Shown here in pieces: positions 8,659 through 17,695 of a stretch of 48,411 nucleotides of DNA. The notes below the pieces were generated by a model, which was not told where the DNA came from, did no database searches, and worked only from the letters and a program-made list of their open reading frames with translations. Numbering within the stretch: the first letter of the stretch is position 1; each line of letters starts with the position of its first letter. Source of the stretch: Dyadobacter luteus (GTDB lineage Bacteria > Bacteroidota > Bacteroidia > Cytophagales > Spirosomataceae); NCBI RefSeq assembly GCF_003383615.1, contig NZ_QNUL01000038.1, positions 1 through 48,411 of the forward strand, written 5' to 3'. The position numbers were made by a program, and so were the translations under genes.

Positions 8659-9522
8659 TTAAGATAAAAATGTCTCCTTTAAATACTGTCTTAAATCAGT
8701 AGGTTTTCGACCCAACAATTGTTCTAAATCTGAGGCAGATATTTCATATTCGTCATTTTTAATAATTGCAGTAAGCAGTAATAAGTACCAGATACTACCT
8801 TCATCCAAACCTGATTTCCTTAGTTGCATTTCATATTCAGATGGATCGGGGCTGGTGTAGGAGACCGGCTTTTGAGATATTTCTGACAGTATTCGGGCAA
8901 TATCGGCAAATGAATAAGAGGGAAGAGCCGTTGTTACATAAATTTTATTTTCATGTCCTTCGCCAGCCAGGACATTTGCAATGGCTTCTGCCATGTCTGC
9001 TCTGGTAGCAAAACTCGCTTTGCCATTGCCTGTTGGCAAATAAATACCTGTTTCCGGAACATGCTCCCCAACAAAAAACGGAATTGTTTCAGAATACAAA
9101 CCATTCTGGAAAATGGTAAAGGTCATGCCGCTTTCGATTATGTAATTTTCGGTAGTAATATATGAGTCTACCAAGGGACCGAGCTGCGATTGACCAACTG
9201 ACTTGTTCAAAGCACCGCTAGTGTAGTAAATATGCCTCACTCCCACTTCCTTAGCAGCATCAATCATGTTTTTATGTTCTACTAAAGTATCATTTCCATG
9301 GCTACTAATCAGCAATAATTTCTCGACGCCTTGCAGCGCTTCTGCTAGTGATGCTTTGTGGGCATAATCTCCAATAAGGATACCAATCCCCTTGTCTGCG
9401 AATGCCTGTGCCTTGGATACATTTCTGTACAAACCTGCAATTTTATTTGCCGACATTTTCGTTAGTAGGTTTGCAATTACCGCAGTTCCTAAATTTCCTG
9501 ATGCACCTGTTACTAATATCAT
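8659..9522 (-). CDS. NmrA/QorB-like NAD(P)H-dependent quinone reductase
   Basis: 287 residues. The N-terminus MILVTGASGNLGTAV carries the GxxGxxG dinucleotide-binding motif of atypical SDRs. The rest resembles QorB/YtfG NAD(P)H:quinone oxidoreductase and the NmrA-like group: IGDYAHKASLAEALQGVEKLLLISS, then a C-terminal substrate cap around YTSPDPSEYEMQLRKSGL. The predicted role is cytosolic reduction of quinones or redox sensing. It sits between the Crp-type regulator gene and the SMR efflux gene on one strand. A reductase plus efflux pair under one regulator suggests a response to electrophilic or cationic toxicants; that is inference. Confidence 0.85.
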   Translation of the reverse strand: MILVTGASGNLGTAVIANLLTKMSANKIAGLYRNVSKAQAFADKGIGILIGDYAHKASLAEALQGVEKLLLISSHGNDTLVEHKNMIDAAKEVGVRHIYYTSGALNKSVGQSQLGPLVDSYITTENYIIESGMTFTIFQNGLYSETIPFFVGEHVPETGIYLPTGNGKASFATRADMAEAIANVLAGEGHENKIYVTTALPSYSFADIARILSEISQKPVSYTSPDPSEYEMQLRKSGLDEGSIWYLLLLTAIIKNDEYEISASDLEQLLGRKPTDLRQYLKETFLS

Positions 9523-9576
9523 AAACTACTTTTTTTAAAATTTATGATACAAAGGAAGCTCAAATAAGGGCCACTA

Positions 9577-9596
9577 ATTTTGACAAAAGTCAAAAT
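9577..9596. promoter_or_regulatory. Fnr/Crp-type palindrome upstream of the qorB-like gene
   Basis: ATTTTGAC-AAAA-GTCAAAAT is a perfect inverted repeat whose core TTGAC-N4-GTCAA has the spacing of classical Fnr boxes (TTGAT-N4-ATCAA). It lies between the regulator stop (9600) and the reductase start (9522), 55-74 bp upstream of the latter. It is probably the binding site of the adjacent Crp/Fnr protein. A weak terminator is the alternative, but the stem is AT-rich. Confidence 0.6.
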
Positions 9597-9599
9597 CGT

Positions 9600-10160
9600 T
9601 TATTTCCTTCTGATACGACTTAACGTTTCTTGTTTAATGCCCAGGTATGATGCTATATGCCCCAATGAAATTCTCTGCGTGGCGCTTGGTTGATATATTT
9701 GCAAGGAATTATAGCGTTGCTCGGCATTTTCGGTTTGCAATGACATTGCCCGTTCTGCCACAACTACACAACATTCTTCTGCTATTTTTCTTCCAATATT
9801 ACTCATTTCATGAAACTTTCTATAAAGCTCATTAAGATCCTTACTTGATATATAATGGTAAGTAGTGGTCTCCAAGAACTGAATATTTTCAAAAGATGGT
9901 TGGTCATAGAAAAGCGGCATGGCTGAACCTAAGATAGCATTTTCAAAACCGAACCAAGCATTTATCTCGTGGTTGTCTCTAATGAAATATGACCGTACGA
10001 GCCCTGTTTCTATAACAAACAAGCTGGATACAACCTGCCCTTGTTTTATAAAGAAATCACCTTTCTGTTTGGTCCTACTTTTAACGTACTTAGCCAATTC
10101 CTGCTCTATTTCGTACGGTAAGTTTCCGTATTCTTTGAATTTATTTATTAAGGCATTCAT
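9600..10160 (-). CDS. Crp/Fnr-family transcriptional regulator
   Basis: 186 residues from ATG 10160 (MNALINKFKEYGNLP). The frame continues to a GTG at 10181, but the ATG matches the usual start of Bacteroidota members. Residues about 20-115 form the cyclic-nucleotide-binding-type jelly roll (KGDFFIKQGQVVSSLFVIETGLVRSYF). There are no cysteines arranged for a 4Fe-4S cluster, so it is not an Fnr-type oxygen sensor. The C-terminal helix-turn-helix is QRISLGHIASYLGIKQETLSRIRR. Genes of this type often sit beside their targets; here the qorB-like and SMR genes follow on the same strand behind an Fnr-like palindrome. Confidence 0.9.
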   Translation of the reverse strand: MNALINKFKEYGNLPYEIEQELAKYVKSRTKQKGDFFIKQGQVVSSLFVIETGLVRSYFIRDNHEINAWFGFENAILGSAMPLFYDQPSFENIQFLETTTYHYISSKDLNELYRKFHEMSNIGRKIAEECCVVVAERAMSLQTENAEQRYNSLQIYQPSATQRISLGHIASYLGIKQETLSRIRRK

Positions 10161-10728
10161 GCTCTTTCTTTTGGTTGACACCTTTGCCGTTTAAATTTTT
10201 AATCTTTGCTCGCCTCTTCCTGAGCAGTCTAACTGCCAATCATGGGTAGAGACCCTGGCATATCCAATGAGCATATTTGGTAAAATAACTTGATAAGACC
10301 TCAATATCCTGATGTGCCGATTAGATTTTTAAGTTGACCGAAAATGTTACTGAACCAGACAATACGATGCTAATACCGGAAAAGTTTATTCTGAAAGCAT
10401 TACTCAACAGATTATCAGAACCGGTTATCTCATCAAGTAGTCATGGAGATTTCTCTCACGTACTCCCGTTCGTCTTTTTTAAAATATCTTTTCTTGAACA
10501 GAGCAAAAGTGGATCCATTTTACATTTAAATTAGTCTGGCTGCACAGGCCTCTTCCCTACCCCTGATCGAAGGCAATTTCGAGATTTTGGATTTAAAAAG
10601 AAATCAGAACTACAAGTTGAGCAAAATTATGGATGACCTGCATTATAATATTCTTATGGGCTGTCAAAACTGATCCAATTTGAGAGAAGTATTACAATAA
10701 TACACTTCTGCCATTCACAAACCTTGTT
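10161..10728. other. Intergenic region, no supported gene
   Basis: 568 bp between the crp-like start and the tlpA-like stop. A plus-strand frame of 66 codons (10334-10534) has no family features. An imperfect AT-rich hairpin at about 10684-10709 (AGAAGT paired with ACTTCT) could end the tlpA-like transcript. Confidence 0.5.
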
Positions 10729-11337
10729 TCAACGGCTAAGTTTCACGATCATATCTACTAGCTCCGCACTATTATAATCTGCTGCTCCTTCATGCCGGTA
10801 AACCATTTTGCCTTCCTTACTGAGGATCACTGTCGTAGGGATGCTCCCCTGCATAAAAACGGTTGGAATTTCACTTGCGGGGCTCACCACTTCCAAAGCG
10901 TAATGGTGCTTTTTCATAAAACTGACTGATTTCTCGTGATTGCCGTCAACATCAACCATTAAAAAAACGACATTCTCATTATCCTTAAACTTACCATATA
11001 ACGCATCAATAGAGGGCATTTCTGCAATACAAGGCGGGCACCAGGTTGCCCAAAAATTGACAAATACAACTTTTCCTTTAAGTGATGCGATGTTAACCGT
11101 TATACCGTCACCATCCCGGAATAAAACATTTGGCAATGGATCTGTTGAGGCGTCATCGGGCTGTTTGTCTATTTTGGGCTGGAACAGTCCCACTTTCATC
11201 AGTGTCTGGATGGTCCACGCCTTCACCTCAGGGTTTAAAACCATGGCAGCTAAAAACACCACCATCACCCCAGTACTTATGTTTGACGCTGACAACCATT
11301 TCTTTTTCATGCTATTCATCTCAATCCTGAGTTCCAT
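10729..11337 (-). CDS. TlpA/ResA-like membrane-anchored thioredoxin
   Basis: 202 residues. A short basic N-terminus is followed by one membrane helix (residues about 20-35, TGVMVVFLAAMVL), so the rest should face the periplasm. The thioredoxin fold begins near residue 70. The active site WCPPC is at 99-103 (Cys100, Cys103), preceded by GKVVFVNFWAT, and the cis-Pro appears in SIPTTVILSKEG. These features are typical of the TlpA/ResA/CcmG group that reduces cytochrome c apoproteins or other periplasmic disulfides. The start could also be Met7 or Met10. It is a single gene with no cytochrome genes nearby. Confidence 0.88.
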   Translation of the reverse strand: MELRIEMNSMKKKWLSASNISTGVMVVFLAAMVLNPEVKAWTIQTLMKVGLFQPKIDKQPDDASTDPLPNVLFRDGDGITVNIASLKGKVVFVNFWATWCPPCIAEMPSIDALYGKFKDNENVVFLMVDVDGNHEKSVSFMKKHHYALEVVSPASEIPTVFMQGSIPTTVILSKEGKMVYRHEGAADYNSAELVDMIVKLSR

Positions 11338-11621
11338 TGATTATAAGTTTCTTTACCGATCTATACAGTTTTAGAATTTTTGTAGCCGGACTGGTCACCT
11401 GGCAGACAACAAGAGGTATACAAATGATAGGGAGAAGAAATCCAGAAAATAAACAAGCTATCAGCAAGGCAGCTAACCTGTAATGCGTTGACTGTCGCTA
11501 CATAAGAGGTCATTAAAAAGAAAATCTGTCTACCACATGAATAAATGGTGAGGCTAAGTTTGTAGAATTTCACTAAACAATTTGCCATCAAGCCAACCAA
11601 ATCTATGCAGATTGTCAAAAA

Positions 11622-11789
11622 CTAGCGTCAACGGGCCAATCATTTCGGAAGTCACCGGGCCAAATTTTCTAGCCCGAATTAGTCTTGGCATCTGAAAATG
11701 GAGGTTATTGGGCCAAAATCAACCTCAATCCAATCATGACGTATTACTACAGGCAACTTAACTTTTTAACACGGAAGTCATTGGGACAC
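11622..11789. repeat. Cluster of short GTCA-xGGGCCA repeats, possible IS end remnant
   Basis: Related short motifs recur: GCGTCAACGGGCCAAT (11625-11640), CGGAAGTCACCGGGCCAA (11646-11663), TTATTGGGCCAAA (about 11706-11718) and CGGAAGTCATTGGGACAC (11772-11789). The third lies between GAGGTT and AACCTC. Spaced subterminal repeats of this kind occur at IS21-type ends, but no IstA/IstB coding is present, so the assignment is weak. The rest of 11338-11948 has no supported gene. Confidence 0.4.
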
Positions 11790-11948
11790 TTTCCATGATT
11801 TGTCATAGCCTTATTCCTGAATTAAATCTCAGCGACATCGCCGGATAAAGGATCAATATCACAGAAATACGCAGCTTAATTGCATTAAAATTAAGGGGGG
11901 GGAGTAACAGCTATCCGACCATTACCTGCTGTAGTGCATAATCAACCA

Positions 11949-12819
11949 CTACTTCGGAAGGGACAATTGCCGGCGAATCTCAGCCACATAATCAGTCGTG
12001 ATTTCAAGAGCTGAAGCAATAAGGATAGTTTGATCAGGTTTTCAGCTGCGGTTCTTGACTTCCCTAGTTCACCTTCTTTGCGGCCTTTTTCAACAAAAAT
12101 ATCTAAAGTGCTCATAACTGTCTCTTTTATTTGGTTGGGTAGCGAAGTGACCAACTCTATAAGCTGATATTCGCCTAACTCACTGTTTACGAATCTATAA
12201 ACAATCAAACTTGTTTGCAATTTCTTCTCGGTATCCACTGCCAGCTGGAATATTGTTGGGTCCATTCACTCAATCGTTCCTTGAACACACTATATTTCAT
12301 TGCCAGTAGCGATGCTGCAAGAAATTTATTTTGTAAAGTCTGAATCTTCTCATCAGAAATTTCGCCCAGATTGTGAAAAATGTACTGGTAGTCCGGGATC
12401 TAGACCATAAAACAGAGAGGACAAGGTTCTGTATTCCCACCGGTTTTTACCGTGGTAAAGTAGAATCCGAATTATCAATGAAGGATTCTCACCATCAGAA
12501 ATTTGTTTTAACAGCCCTGAAAAAATATAGCTGCCGATTTGAATCGGGGTATATTTATCTACATAACTTTTGTGTTCAATCAACAGGAAGATTCTCACTT
12601 CCCCTGCTTTATCCGCTCTTTGGCAAACATAGACGATATCTGAGATGGATGCCTGCAGCTCTTTTGAAACATATGTGTCAGGAAGCTGCCTTAAAGTCGA
12701 CAGATTTAGTTTTTCAAATCGGTCCTGGCAAACGTGAGCGGAAATGATCCAGCGCAATCTGCGGGGTTGCCCATAATGGCCCGAAGAAACGTATCATGCT
12801 TTGATCTATACTCACTCAT
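11949..12819 (-). pseudogene. Rpn-family recombination-promoting nuclease / PD-(D/E)XK transposase, decayed
   Basis: The parts of one Rpn-type protein are spread over several frames. It starts at ATG 12819 (MSEYRSKHDTFLRAIMGNPA), shifts to IALDHFRSRLPGPI, then to EKLNLSTLRQLPDTYVSKEL. It continues through DIVYVCQRADKAGEVRIFLLIEHKS, which holds the nuclease-core strand and EHKS, and YHGKNRW. It breaks again near 12350, resumes at about 12265, and ends in another frame as ITTDYVAEIRRQLSLPK at TAG 11949. At least four frameshifts make it a clear pseudogene. Intact members are RecA-independent recombination nucleases (PF04754-like). Confidence 0.8.
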
Positions 12820-12861
12820 TCGGCAAAGATTTACGTTTTGCCTGTTACCGTAATGTGATGA

Positions 12862-13188
12862 ATGGCTATTTGTTCAAGGCTCTTTGAAGATTTTTACCCG
12901 GCTACAGAAAAGGCCATGCAGGATGTTTTTCAAAATCACAGCTACTATCAAATTGCCGCGGGCAATAGCATATCGAGTGAGTCAACTTGGGCATTTGTTG
13001 CTATGATCGATCTTATGCCTGCAAGTCCCCTCGGAGTCCTACTGATTTTTGAAAAATTGATCTTTCCAAAGATTCAGTTTTTAGACAAGCATGAATCTAT
13101 ACTATTGAACGAGTACTCATTAGTGACAAAGATTATTCGCACAACCAAAGGTTGTAAAATACGTATACACTTCAAAACTTTCTCCTGA
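12862..13188 (+). CDS. Hypothetical protein, 108 aa (doubtful)
   Basis: A 108-codon frame starting MAICSRLFEDFYPATEKAMQ. It has no signal peptide, no recognised motif and no ribosome site. It lies between the Rpn pseudogene and the promoter of the fibre operon. The first half looks protein-like and the second is irregular, so it may be a fragment of a larger decayed gene. Confidence 0.25.
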   Translation: MAICSRLFEDFYPATEKAMQDVFQNHSYYQIAAGNSISSESTWAFVAMIDLMPASPLGVLLIFEKLIFPKIQFLDKHESILLNEYSLVTKIIRTTKGCKIRIHFKTFS

Positions 13189-13420
13189 ATGGGATTTTGA
13201 TTAAAATCGGATCTATTCAAGATACTTAGCCTTTCCCGGACACGTCGCGGTCGTCAACACCCAGGCGACCGATATTAGTATTGTACAATTGTCATTTTTA
13301 TCTTACCGAATAATAAGTATACTTTTTCGAAGAATGTGCCTATTTAGCCAAATTTGGCACATTATACCATAACTACACTATTTTACAGTATGTTAATCAA
13401 TTAAATTCTAAAAAATGATT

Positions 13421-13470
13421 TTTGATTTGTAAAAATATTTCTACTTTTGTACTGCAATTGCAAATTGCAG
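13421..13470 (+). promoter_or_regulatory. Promoter and start-site palindrome of the fibre operon
   Basis: TTTG at 13421-13424 and TACTTTTG at 13442-13449 match the Bacteroidota promoter TTG/TAnnTTTG with a 17-bp spacer. Directly after the -7 box comes the inverted repeat CTGCAATT-GCA-AATTGCAG (13452-13470), covering the likely transcript start. It could be a repressor operator or a 5' stabilising hairpin. A perfect 12-bp palindrome GCCAAATTTGGC lies further up (13347-13358). The first gene starts at 13506, giving a leader of about 45-50 nt. Confidence 0.6.
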
Positions 13471-13505
13471 TAACATATCTATCTATCAAAAATTATTACA
13501 ATTCT

Positions 13506-14078
13506 ATGAAATCTAAACTTACAGCTCTAGCCTTTGTGCTGGCGTTCGTTTTAGCCATCGGCTCGTCTTTTTCAGCGCTCGCACAAGACACAAGAACTGA
13601 CAACCACCAAATCACTGTAGATGTGCCGATCGTTGCGCTGCTTGATTTGGAAACTACAGGAAGCAATAAGAATTTTACAGCCACTTTTACACAGAGAACA
13701 CCCCTGGAGGCTGGTGAAAAGATTGATGCGCCTGCTAACAATTCAACGTTATGGCTTAACTACTCATCGATTCAAACCGGTAGCATTCCCAAACGCGTTG
13801 ACGTAAGTGCAAGTGCACTTGTTCCAGGCGTTACAATCCACCTGATAGCAGCAGAGTCCGCAACTGGGGCTGGCAGCTTAGGCGGCCCAACTGCAGGGTT
13901 TAATCTGACTGCTGCTGCTCAGCCACTTATAACCGGCATAGGAAGTGCTTATACAGCGAACGGACCTAACAATGGCCACCAGCTAACTTATTCTTTCTTG
14001 GCTGAGGACGAAAATTATGGTGAGCTTCGTTCAGGAGGCACAACTATCAGCGTTACCTATACGCTGGCTGACAACTAA
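13506..14078 (+). CDS. Secreted pilin-like subunit (DUF4402-like), first gene of fibre operon
   Basis: 190 residues from ATG 13506 (MKSKLTALAF). The frame runs back to 13422 but that part crosses the promoter. A signal peptide ends at ALAQ (about residue 27). The mature protein starts with the strand HQITVDVPIVALLDLE and is all beta, with no Cys. It ends GTTISVTYTLADN. The gene at 17692 is a clear homologue with the same start (VNLTLPAVALIDI), EAG, RSGTT and YTMADN signatures. In chaperone-usher systems an N-terminal donor strand and the C-terminal strand drive polymerisation and chaperone binding, so this is probably the major subunit. The assignment rests on operon context. Confidence 0.65.
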   Translation: MKSKLTALAFVLAFVLAIGSSFSALAQDTRTDNHQITVDVPIVALLDLETTGSNKNFTATFTQRTPLEAGEKIDAPANNSTLWLNYSSIQTGSIPKRVDVSASALVPGVTIHLIAAESATGAGSLGGPTAGFNLTAAAQPLITGIGSAYTANGPNNGHQLTYSFLAEDENYGELRSGGTTISVTYTLADN

Positions 14079-14121
14079 AAATCCAGCGTCAGTTTTTGGG
14101 AAATTCTTATTGTTCTTGCAA

Positions 14122-14151
14122 GCCGGGCTTCATCTATTGATGAAGTCCGGC
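14122..14151 (+). promoter_or_regulatory. Intercistronic hairpin after the first subunit gene
   Basis: GCCGGGCTTCATC (14122-14134), loop TATT, GATGAAGTCCGGC (14139-14151): a 13-bp stem with one G-U pair, in the 104-bp gap before the chaperone gene. There is no T-tract, so it is more likely a partial attenuator or an RNA-stabilising and processing stem. That would give an excess of the first subunit over the assembly proteins. Confidence 0.65.
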
Positions 14152-14182
14152 CTGCGAAGTCAACCCTAAAATCTCCGTGTCG

Positions 14183-14971
14183 ATGAAACTTCACTTTACA
14201 CAACTAACGCTAAGCCTGCTTCTCTCGACAACTCTGCATGCTTCCGTAGTTATCGTTAATGGCCTAACACACGCACACACCATACGTAGTGTTGATTCAA
14301 AAACCCAGGGTGTAATCCGCGTAAAAAATCAGGGAGCTAAGGAGTCTCGTATACTCGTTTACCGGCAGGATCTCACTTCAGAATGCGGTAAATCTGCCAC
14401 ATATCCAGAGACGGGCAGCCATAGCCGCTCGTTGGGCAACGACTTGAAAACCAACGTAGATGAAAAACTGTTGGCAGCCAACGAAGAATATGAACTTCAC
14501 TACTCCATCGAGCTTGACAAAGCCAAAGCCGCTGCCGGTTCTTACTGGGAAGTCGTGATGGTTGAAGTAGCCGAGCCCGTGCAAGAGCAAGCTGCACAGG
14601 GGATACAGGTAAACTCCAAAGTACGCTACGCGATCCAAGTCATTGTCGATGTCGGCACGTATGAGGGCCCTGCACTCACTTATGAAAGTGTAGTATTTGA
14701 CAAGGTTTCTGACAAACTTTCACTGCTTAAAGTAACCCTTAAAAACAATGGCACCTTTAGCGCCAGAACAGGGGTCATACTTGAAATTTATGACGCGGCC
14801 GGCAACAAACTCAAAGCTACCGAGCCTACCAACAGAATGCTTTATCCACGCAACTGCAGCACATTTGAGATTCCGGTGACAGATCTGCCGAAAGGGAAAT
14901 ACGACAGCGTCATTATCGCCGATACTAAAAAAGACTTGTTTGGTTCAAACATCGCTTTACTGGTTGAATAA
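14183..14971 (+). CDS. PapD-like periplasmic chaperone of the fibre operon
   Basis: 262 residues from ATG 14183 (a GTG two codons earlier is possible). A signal peptide (MKLHFTQLTLSLLLSTTLHA) is followed by two beta-sandwich domains. The first (about 22-135) has VDSKTQGVIRVKNQGAKESR and VYRQDL. The second (about 145-262) has LSLLKVTLKNNGTFSARTGV, then RMLYPRNCSTFEIPVTDLPKG and KYDSVIIADTKKD. That second part closely follows the ending of alternate chaperone-usher chaperones, in which a conserved Arg, LyP, a strand and LpxGxY are followed by aD. It should escort subunits across the periplasm. The next gene follows in the same frame 15 bp after the stop. Confidence 0.65.
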   Translation: MKLHFTQLTLSLLLSTTLHASVVIVNGLTHAHTIRSVDSKTQGVIRVKNQGAKESRILVYRQDLTSECGKSATYPETGSHSRSLGNDLKTNVDEKLLAANEEYELHYSIELDKAKAAAGSYWEVVMVEVAEPVQEQAAQGIQVNSKVRYAIQVIVDVGTYEGPALTYESVVFDKVSDKLSLLKVTLKNNGTFSARTGVILEIYDAAGNKLKATEPTNRMLYPRNCSTFEIPVTDLPKGKYDSVIIADTKKDLFGSNIALLVE

Positions 14972-14972
14972 T

Positions 14973-14986
14973 TCTATTCGAATAGA
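14973..14986. promoter_or_regulatory. Perfect palindrome filling the chaperone-usher gap
   Basis: TCTATTCGAATAGA is a perfect 14-bp palindrome occupying nearly all the 15 bp between the chaperone stop (14969-14971) and the TTG start at 14987. It could shelter or time initiation of the barrel protein, whose weak TTG start already suggests low expression. Confidence 0.55.
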
Positions 14987-17695
14987 TTGATCCGCTTCAT
15001 CTTCATACTTTTGCTGACCATCACTCTGAAAGGATTTTCTCAATCACAGAGACTGGTCGTCACATCCAATTCTCCCGGAAAAGTGGCTGCAGGCGGACAC
15101 TTCACTTTGTTTTTCGAAGTGAAATCAGAAAATCCCCTACCCGAGTCTCTGCACGAAAAAATCAGCCTGCCCCAGAGATGGAATCTGCTCTCTGAGCGTA
15201 AGCCTGAAATTGTTTCAGGACAGAAAGTCCGTAAGTACATGTATGTAATCAACACGCCAGCAGGTGCAGCTGCAGGAGGCTACCTGATCAACTTCACAGT
15301 TAATGCCATGCAGCATCCGGTTACTACTCCGGTTCTGGTCATGATCGATCAGGTTAGAAAAGTTGATATCCTTGTGATTTCTCAGCCTGAGTTCACCAAG
15401 GAAGGCGACACGCTGCGGGTCGAATATATGGTGCAAAATTCGGGCAATAAAAAGGAAGCACTCATTTTAAAAAGCACCCGCGGCTACCTGGAGAATACCA
15501 AAGACACCCTTATGCTCGATCCTGGCGCAAAGATGACCGTAGTTGTCGCCCAGATTGTTCCTTTTACCGATGCCAACGCCTGGCAAAGTGCCTCTGATCT
15601 GTCGGCCGACATGACAGATGGCATACAGCCCGCATACCAGGCCGTTTCAGTACCCGTGTTTTCAGCCAAAGTCAAAAAGATTGATCCATATTACCGCTTT
15701 CCCGTTGAAATTGGTGGTGGTTATCTTTCTTATGTATACGGAAACCGAAGCGATGTTGCCTTCCAGTATAGCGCTCTGGGCAGGGGCTTTGTTGATCAGA
15801 AACAAAAGCATTATCTGGACTTTACACTGCGCGGACCGAATCAGTTTGTGTTTCCGGCAGTGGGTAGTTACGATCAGTATTCACTTGACTATGCCTACAA
15901 AAACCAGACTTTCGTATCAGTAGGCGATTATGTGATGCAGCTTAATAATCTGATGGAATTCGGAAGATTTGGCCGGGGCCTGCGTTTGGAGCAGCAGTTC
16001 AAACGGATTAGTTATACTGCCTTTTATCAGAAAGCGCGCTTTTTCCCTAACCAAAGAGATGCTGCCGGCGGCAAGATCCTTTTTAAACTGGGGCAGGCCT
16101 CAAATGTAGGCCTGCATTATGCATCTAAAAACGTGGCCTACTTCCGCCAGCAGTTCTGGTCGAACATGTTGGGAGTATCGGCTAATATACACACCAAAGA
16201 CATACAGCTCGAAGCCGAAGCTGCGTCCGGACAGGCCCGTGGTATTACAGACTACGGCGGGTTCCTCCGGTTTCAGCTTAGTAAAAAATGGATCAGCCTT
16301 TCTTCCAACGTGATTTACGCGGGGAAAGACTTTTACGGTTTTTACAACAACAGCCGTTTACTCAATTTAAATCTCGGACTGAACATTACCCAAAAGCTGA
16401 CAGTCGGACTGGGCAGTAACTTCTCAGATGTAAACCCTGGTCTTGATGCTACCTCTTACAGTATATCACCCAAAGACAGAAGCTATCTTGCCTATATTTC
16501 GTATTTACCAAACCAAAAGAACCGTTTTTTTGTCTTCTATTCCACTCAGCAAAGAGAAGACAGGTTAAAGCCTATAGATTTTCACTATTGGGAAGAATTC
16601 GGTAACCTGTCCTATAACTATACTTCCGAGAAGTTCTCGGTGTTCTACCAAGGACGCTATGGTCATTCAAAAAACCTCTTGATCGCCGACAATACCGGCA
16701 AAAGGCAGTTTTTCTCAAATCTTATTCAGCCTACAATCCGCACTACAAAATGGCTGTGGCTAGGTGGTTATCTTGAACATCAGCACACCAGTAAGTTTTC
16801 GTCCGCAGACATTATTCAGGATTTGTTTTTCTACGGCGGTAATGCCCGGATCTCACTTAAAAAAAACTTGCAAGCCAGCTTTATGTACCGTAACAATTAC
16901 GCGCCCGACGAACTCTATGAAAGAAGAAGCTATCTGGACTTATCCATTTTACTGGATCTGAAAAGACACCGGTTCTCTCTTACGGGCGGCCGCACCTATG
17001 TACCCAACCTTGATACCAGAGATAAAAACACGTTATTTCTGACTATGAAATATGCGCTCAAACTCAACATTCCTGTATCCAGAAAGCGGAATTTGGGAAG
17101 TCTGAAAGGCAAGCTGACAGGCTTTGGTTTCCCTAAGCAAGGCAATCTCATACAGCTAGGCAGTCATAGGTTCATGACTGATAGCACAGGCATGTTCTCT
17201 TTTGAAGGCGTAGCTCCGGATAACTACTATTTGAGCATTACCCAGAATGAGGCCAGAGGCGAAGGTGTCATACCAGTGGTAAAGATGCCGATGCTCGTAG
17301 AAGTGAAGGCCGATAGTATCAAGGTGGTTGAGATACCACTGTCCAGAACTGGAAACATTTTAGGAAAAGTTGAGTTTGTGAAACCAAGCCAGAATGGAGT
17401 CTTGGCAGTATTGAAAGAAAAACCCATGGTTCTTGTGAAAATGTCTGATGAAATGACCAGTTTGATTACGGAAGTAAACGAAAAAGGTGAGTTTTCTTTT
17501 AAAGAGATCAGACCGGGCAGCTGGAATATTTCAGCTTACATCCCTGGTAATCAGGACCGCTTTATCATTGACGATAGCGACAAACGTGTAGATTTAGATA
17601 TCGATAAAACCATCAACATCGTTTTCAAACTGAGGCCAAACGAGAGGCGAATCCACTTTTCTAATAAAAATTTTGAGGTTTCTGTAAAAAAATGA
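14987..17695 (+). CDS. Usher-like outer-membrane beta-barrel protein
   Basis: 902 residues. The start is TTG 14987; no ATG exists between the previous in-frame stop and the signal peptide (IRFIFILLLTITLKGFSQSQ). Residues about 22-220 form two Ig-like beta domains (RLVVTSNSPGKVAAGGHFTL; DTLRVEYMVQNSGNKKEA). About 230-700 is a long run of alternating strands rich in Tyr, Phe and Gly (GGGYLSYVYGNRSDVAFQYS to LFLTMKYALKLNI), as in large outer-membrane barrels. About 705-800 is a carboxypeptidase-regulatory-like plug (GSLKGKLTGFGF, DSTGMFSFEGVAPDNYYLSI), then a second such domain (EKGEFSFKEIRPGSWNISAY). This order resembles alternate-pathway ushers. Its stop overlaps the next start (ATGA). Confidence 0.65.
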   Translation: MIRFIFILLLTITLKGFSQSQRLVVTSNSPGKVAAGGHFTLFFEVKSENPLPESLHEKISLPQRWNLLSERKPEIVSGQKVRKYMYVINTPAGAAAGGYLINFTVNAMQHPVTTPVLVMIDQVRKVDILVISQPEFTKEGDTLRVEYMVQNSGNKKEALILKSTRGYLENTKDTLMLDPGAKMTVVVAQIVPFTDANAWQSASDLSADMTDGIQPAYQAVSVPVFSAKVKKIDPYYRFPVEIGGGYLSYVYGNRSDVAFQYSALGRGFVDQKQKHYLDFTLRGPNQFVFPAVGSYDQYSLDYAYKNQTFVSVGDYVMQLNNLMEFGRFGRGLRLEQQFKRISYTAFYQKARFFPNQRDAAGGKILFKLGQASNVGLHYASKNVAYFRQQFWSNMLGVSANIHTKDIQLEAEAASGQARGITDYGGFLRFQLSKKWISLSSNVIYAGKDFYGFYNNSRLLNLNLGLNITQKLTVGLGSNFSDVNPGLDATSYSISPKDRSYLAYISYLPNQKNRFFVFYSTQQREDRLKPIDFHYWEEFGNLSYNYTSEKFSVFYQGRYGHSKNLLIADNTGKRQFFSNLIQPTIRTTKWLWLGGYLEHQHTSKFSSADIIQDLFFYGGNARISLKKNLQASFMYRNNYAPDELYERRSYLDLSILLDLKRHRFSLTGGRTYVPNLDTRDKNTLFLTMKYALKLNIPVSRKRNLGSLKGKLTGFGFPKQGNLIQLGSHRFMTDSTGMFSFEGVAPDNYYLSITQNEARGEGVIPVVKMPMLVEVKADSIKVVEIPLSRTGNILGKVEFVKPSQNGVLAVLKEKPMVLVKMSDEMTSLITEVNEKGEFSFKEIRPGSWNISAYIPGNQDRFIIDDSDKRVDLDIDKTINIVFKLRPNERRIHFSNKNFEVSVKK

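Noticed and set aside
11361..11618. 85-codon minus-strand frame upstream of the TlpA-like gene
   Set aside because: Cys- and Ser-rich without motif, start context or neighbours; probably chance.
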